NCBI GenBank assembly: GCA_015709715.1 | Contig: CP054184.1 | Coordinates: 1,225,001-1,289,000, forward strand | DNA: 64,000 bases | Source: Nitrospira sp. | GTDB lineage: Bacteria > Nitrospirota > Nitrospiria > Nitrospirales > Nitrospiraceae | Direction: 5' to 3' | Part shown: piece by piece, positions 60,565 to 64,000 of the stretch | Layout of the letters: every line of letters begins with the position of its first letter | Position numbering within the stretch: the first letter of the stretch is position 1 | Position numbers and translations under genes: made by a program | Notes under the pieces: generated by a model | Told to the model about the DNA's origin: nothing | The model's input: the letters and a program-made list of their open reading frames with translations, nothing else | Databases searched by the model: none

Positions 60565-62994
60565 TCATCGCAGCTCCACCACGGTGACTCCGTCACCGCC
60601 TTCGGTTCGGTCACCGGACCGGAAGGTCACGATGTACGGCGAGGTCTTCAAGTACTCGCGCAAGGCGGCCTTCAGCCGTCCCGTCCCGTGGCCATGGATG
60701 ATGCGCACCAGAGGGCATCCTGCCAAGACGGCCCGGTCCAACCCAGCCACGACGACATCCAACGCATCGTCAGCCGGCAGCCCCCGCACATCGAACGATT
60801 CCTGCGGCTCGTCGGACGAGAGGGCCTGGCCACGCCGGGACGGGGCCGCCCCACCCGTGCCCGACGCCTGACGGACGGTGGTCGGCCGCTGTGCCAAGCC
60901 CGACAGGCTCGCCACATTGGCCAGGATCTCCCCCTCGCCGACCTTCACACGCACGCGTTTTTTTCCTTGTGGGCTTTCCAGCAGACTGCCCGTCACGCCT
61001 AACCCCATGACCTCCACTGCATCTCCCACGGTCAACTCGGACAGCGGCACGGGGGACTCTTCCGTACCCGCGTCGCGCCGAACTTCTTGCTCCAACTCGG
61101 TTAGCCGAGCCTTGGTTTCCTTGGCTTTTAGCAACTTCTGTTCGCGCTTCAGCTCGTCGATGGTGGCCTGCACGGTCGCCCGCGCGCGCTGAAACTCCTG
61201 CGAGAGCTTTTTCTTGAGCCCCTGCCGCTCGTCCCGTTCCGACTCCTGCAGGAGAGCCAGGCGCTCCTTCGCTTCGCGCTCCGCCTGTTTTGCCGCTTGC
61301 CTGGCCGCTGCCGCTGCGGCCAGGTCTTCATGTAGTCGCCGTTGCTTGTCCTGCAAGTCGTTCAGCAGCGTCTCCAAGACGCGACTATCTCCCTGGAGGC
61401 GCGCGCGGGCATCCTGCAACAGTGCCTGGTCCATCCCGAGCCGTCCGGCGATTTCGATGGCCGCCGATCCGCCCGGCTGGCCGGAAATCAGCCGGTAGGT
61501 CGGCGCCAAACTGTCCAAATTGAACTCCACGCTGGCATTGGCGAATCCGGGCTGTTCCTGCGCCAGCCCCTTCAAGAGGCTGTAGTGGGTCGTGGCTACC
61601 ACCTTCACCCCTGCGGCGGCGAGGCGACACAAGAGAGCGCTGGCCAAGGCTGCCCCTTCCGCCGGATCGGTCGAGGTGACCGGTTCGTCGAGGAGCACTA
61701 GGGCCCGGCTCGGAGGCTCGCCCTCGGTGCCAGGTGCGACGGCGGTTCCTCCGGACACCTCTGCCAACAGCTGCACCATTTGCGTGATGTGGGCCGAGAA
61801 ACTGGACAGGTCCCGCGACAGGTCCTGGGCATCCCCGATGTCGGCATAGACCGAGGGAAAGATCGCCATCTCGGAATCCGCCGCGCAGGGCAAGTGCAGC
61901 CCGCATCGCGCCATAAGGGCGAACAATCCCAACAGCTTCAACACCACGGTTTTGCCGCCGGTGTTGGGACCAGAGATGATCAGCACGCGCACCGTCTCGT
62001 CGAGGACCACATCATTGGGAACGACCTGTTCCTTGGTCAAGGCCAGCAGCGGATGCCGCGCCTGCTTGAGGACAACCCGCCCCTCGTCGTTGAGGCGAGA
62101 CGCCGTGGCGTTCAGGTGATGCCCCAGGGCCGCTTTGGCGGCGATGGCATCCAGACGACCCAGCAGGGTCACGCAGTCAGTCAGACCTTCCTCGTGCGGG
62201 GCGACCAAGGCGGACAGTTCGCGCAGGATCCTCCGAACCTCCCGTTCGACATCCAAGTCCACCACCTTGATGGAGTTGTTCAACTCGACGAGTTCGCGAG
62301 GTTCCACAAACACGGTCGCACCGCTGGAGGACACATCGTGCACGATGCCGGGGACCTTGCCCTGCATCTCAGCCTTGATCGGGACCACGTACCGCCCTTC
62401 GCGCTGCGCAAAATATCGTTCCTGCAGCACTTCCTCGTAGCGCCGGGAGTGCAGGATTTGGTCGAGCCGGTGGCGCATGTGCTGTTTGAGTTCATTGGCC
62501 CGCTGCAGGAATCGGTGCAGCTCGGGGCTCGCCGACTCCCGCATCGATCCGTCCGGATCGATGGCCGCATGGAGCGCAGTCCTGAGCGCGCGATACTGTC
62601 CGGCCGGACCGAATCCGTCGACCAGGGCACCGATGGCAGGCGCATCGGCCTGGTGGCGCAACAGATAACGCTGCACCTCGTCCATCAGATCCAGCACCAG
62701 GCCGATGTCACGCAGTTCCAGAACCTCTAGGCAGGCTCCCTTCGCTGCCCGATGCACCAGCCCGATCACGTTGGGAAACCTCAGGGCGGGAAACGGATCG
62801 AGTCCGGCACGCAACCGCACCATGTCGGAGGTTTCTTGCCCTCGGGCGACCGCCTCGCCCAGGCTCTGCTCCAACAGCAGGGTTCGGCAATGCTCCATCC
62901 CGACCGTCGAATGTGCATGGGAGGCCAAGAGGTCGAGAAGCTTGCCCCATTCCAGCAGCTTCGCCGCTTCCCGTTGCAGTGATTCAGATTGCAT
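60565..62994 (-). CDS. mutS2: MutS2 (endonuclease MutS2/RqcU-type) with Smr domain
   Basis: 809 aa. MutS core and clamp domains, then ATPase with Walker A ISGPNTGGKTVVLK. The Walker B/signature reads LVLLDEPVTSTDPAEGAAL instead of the usual DE-(L/I)-G-x-G-TDP. A long coiled coil (about 515-650) and a C-terminal Smr domain (FDVRGLPADDALD; RIIHGHGTG) follow. MutS2 proteins suppress homologous recombination or rescue collided ribosomes. A TAGAGT box ends 9 nt before the ATG. Confidence 0.95.
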   Translation of the reverse strand: MQSESLQREAAKLLEWGKLLDLLASHAHSTVGMEHCRTLLLEQSLGEAVARGQETSDMVRLRAGLDPFPALRFPNVIGLVHRAAKGACLEVLELRDIGLVLDLMDEVQRYLLRHQADAPAIGALVDGFGPAGQYRALRTALHAAIDPDGSMRESASPELHRFLQRANELKQHMRHRLDQILHSRRYEEVLQERYFAQREGRYVVPIKAEMQGKVPGIVHDVSSSGATVFVEPRELVELNNSIKVVDLDVEREVRRILRELSALVAPHEEGLTDCVTLLGRLDAIAAKAALGHHLNATASRLNDEGRVVLKQARHPLLALTKEQVVPNDVVLDETVRVLIISGPNTGGKTVVLKLLGLFALMARCGLHLPCAADSEMAIFPSVYADIGDAQDLSRDLSSFSAHITQMVQLLAEVSGGTAVAPGTEGEPPSRALVLLDEPVTSTDPAEGAALASALLCRLAAAGVKVVATTHYSLLKGLAQEQPGFANASVEFNLDSLAPTYRLISGQPGGSAAIEIAGRLGMDQALLQDARARLQGDSRVLETLLNDLQDKQRRLHEDLAAAAAARQAAKQAEREAKERLALLQESERDERQGLKKKLSQEFQRARATVQATIDELKREQKLLKAKETKARLTELEQEVRRDAGTEESPVPLSELTVGDAVEVMGLGVTGSLLESPQGKKRVRVKVGEGEILANVASLSGLAQRPTTVRQASGTGGAAPSRRGQALSSDEPQESFDVRGLPADDALDVVVAGLDRAVLAGCPLVRIIHGHGTGRLKAALREYLKTSPYIVTFRSGDRTEGGDGVTVVELR

Positions 62995-63003
62995 GCAAGC
63001 CTG

Positions 63004-63009
63004 ACTCTA
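63004..63009 (-). promoter_or_regulatory. -10 box (TAGAGT) of mutS2, near-leaderless
   Basis: Minus-strand TAGAGT ends 9 nt before the ATG at 62994; no Shine-Dalgarno is visible. It shares the 190-bp divergent region with the GAPDH promoter. Confidence 0.45.
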
Positions 63010-63103
63010 CCCGACCGTTTGGCGCGCAAACAAGCGGCCCTCAGCGCCCGGAACTACCCCACCATTCAGCCACCGTACGCGCCGCGGCCTTCTTTTTGTG
63101 TGC

Positions 63104-63132
63104 TTGACACGCCGAGAGACGGTCAGTACTAT
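63104..63132 (+). promoter_or_regulatory. Sigma70 promoter of gap
   Basis: TTGACA (63104-63109), 17-bp spacer, TACTAT (63127-63132). This is the best sigma70 promoter in the window and gives a leader of about 45 nt to the ATG at 63183, with GAGGA 9 nt before the start. Confidence 0.8.
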
Positions 63133-63170
63133 CGCCGCAGATTTGCTCTGTTCAACCCGTTCATTTTTGA

Positions 63171-64000
<830 letters not shown>

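Noticed and set aside
58787..60871. 694-codon open frame antisense to the dCache-PAS kinase
   Set aside because: No recognisable domain, crosses the kinase start and the end of mutS2; the kinase on the other strand has all family motifs.

Overview
The window is a gene-dense, G+C-rich (about 60% by eye) piece of bacterial chromosome. I find no insertion sequences, phage genes, CRISPR arrays, tRNA or rRNA genes, and no gene-free stretch longer than about 200 bp. Many sensor kinases, Tll0287-like (DUF3365) haem proteins, DUF3015, DUF3047 and DUF3565 proteins, many small exported lipoproteins, a PxpBAC 5-oxoprolinase set and paired GH133/GH63-like glucosidases suggest a Nitrospira-type bacterium (phylum Nitrospirota). 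That placement is an inference from gene content; no diagnostic nitrite oxidoreductase gene is present.

Layout. 1-7.2 kb: end of an acyl-CoA/acyl-ACP synthetase, an amidohydrolase, a DUF3015 lipoprotein, a tandem universal stress protein and the large helicase Lhr. 7.2-9.9 kb: a Cys4 mini-protein, a stand-alone receiver and a NarL-type two-component pair. 10-18.2 kb: a sugar epimerase-like enzyme, an SGNH hydrolase divergent from an XRE-cupin regulator with a clear operator between them, a CPBP protease, an aminotransferase, a c-haem sensor-like protein, a second amidohydrolase and a DnaJ-domain protein. 18.2-22.3 kb: an MFS transporter with PxpB-PxpA-PxpC. 22.4-29.3 kb: a DHH-CBS-tRNA nucleotidyltransferase fusion, a TVP38/FAD-disulfide-reductase/DUF3047 operon and two tiny proteins. 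29.4-35.2 kb: a sulfite-oxidase-like enzyme, a dipeptide epimerase, lipoproteins, DUF3565, a beta-hydroxyacid dehydrogenase and an exported HbpS/GlcG-like protein. 35.3-40 kb: two overlapping glucan-degrading genes. 40-46.5 kb: a parallel beta-helix protein, CoaE, TrxB, ThiI, an SRPBCC protein, a Cys-rich exported protein and QueG. 46.6-49.9 kb: an NtrC-type regulator with its kinase. 49.9-60.4 kb: ten genes all on the minus strand, listed below. 60.5-64 kb: MutS2 and the start of GAPDH.

The most interesting region is 49.9-60.4 kb. Read 5' to 3' on the minus strand it encodes a membrane sensor kinase and a LuxR/NarL-type regulator, then an 18-bp perfect palindrome, three small exported proteins, a c-haem Tll0287-like protein, an exported trypsin/formylglycine-generating-enzyme-like fusion, a CHASE2 nucleotide cyclase, an SH3 protein and an M48 lipoprotein protease. 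I propose that it is an envelope/redox sensing module made of several transcription units.

A second signal is regulatory. At about a dozen genes a -10 hexamer ends only 5-10 nt before the start codon and no Shine-Dalgarno sequence is visible, which suggests leaderless or nearly leaderless mRNAs for many housekeeping genes (lhr, cca, coaE, trxB, mutS2, dnaJ-like). These boxes also helped decide start codons.
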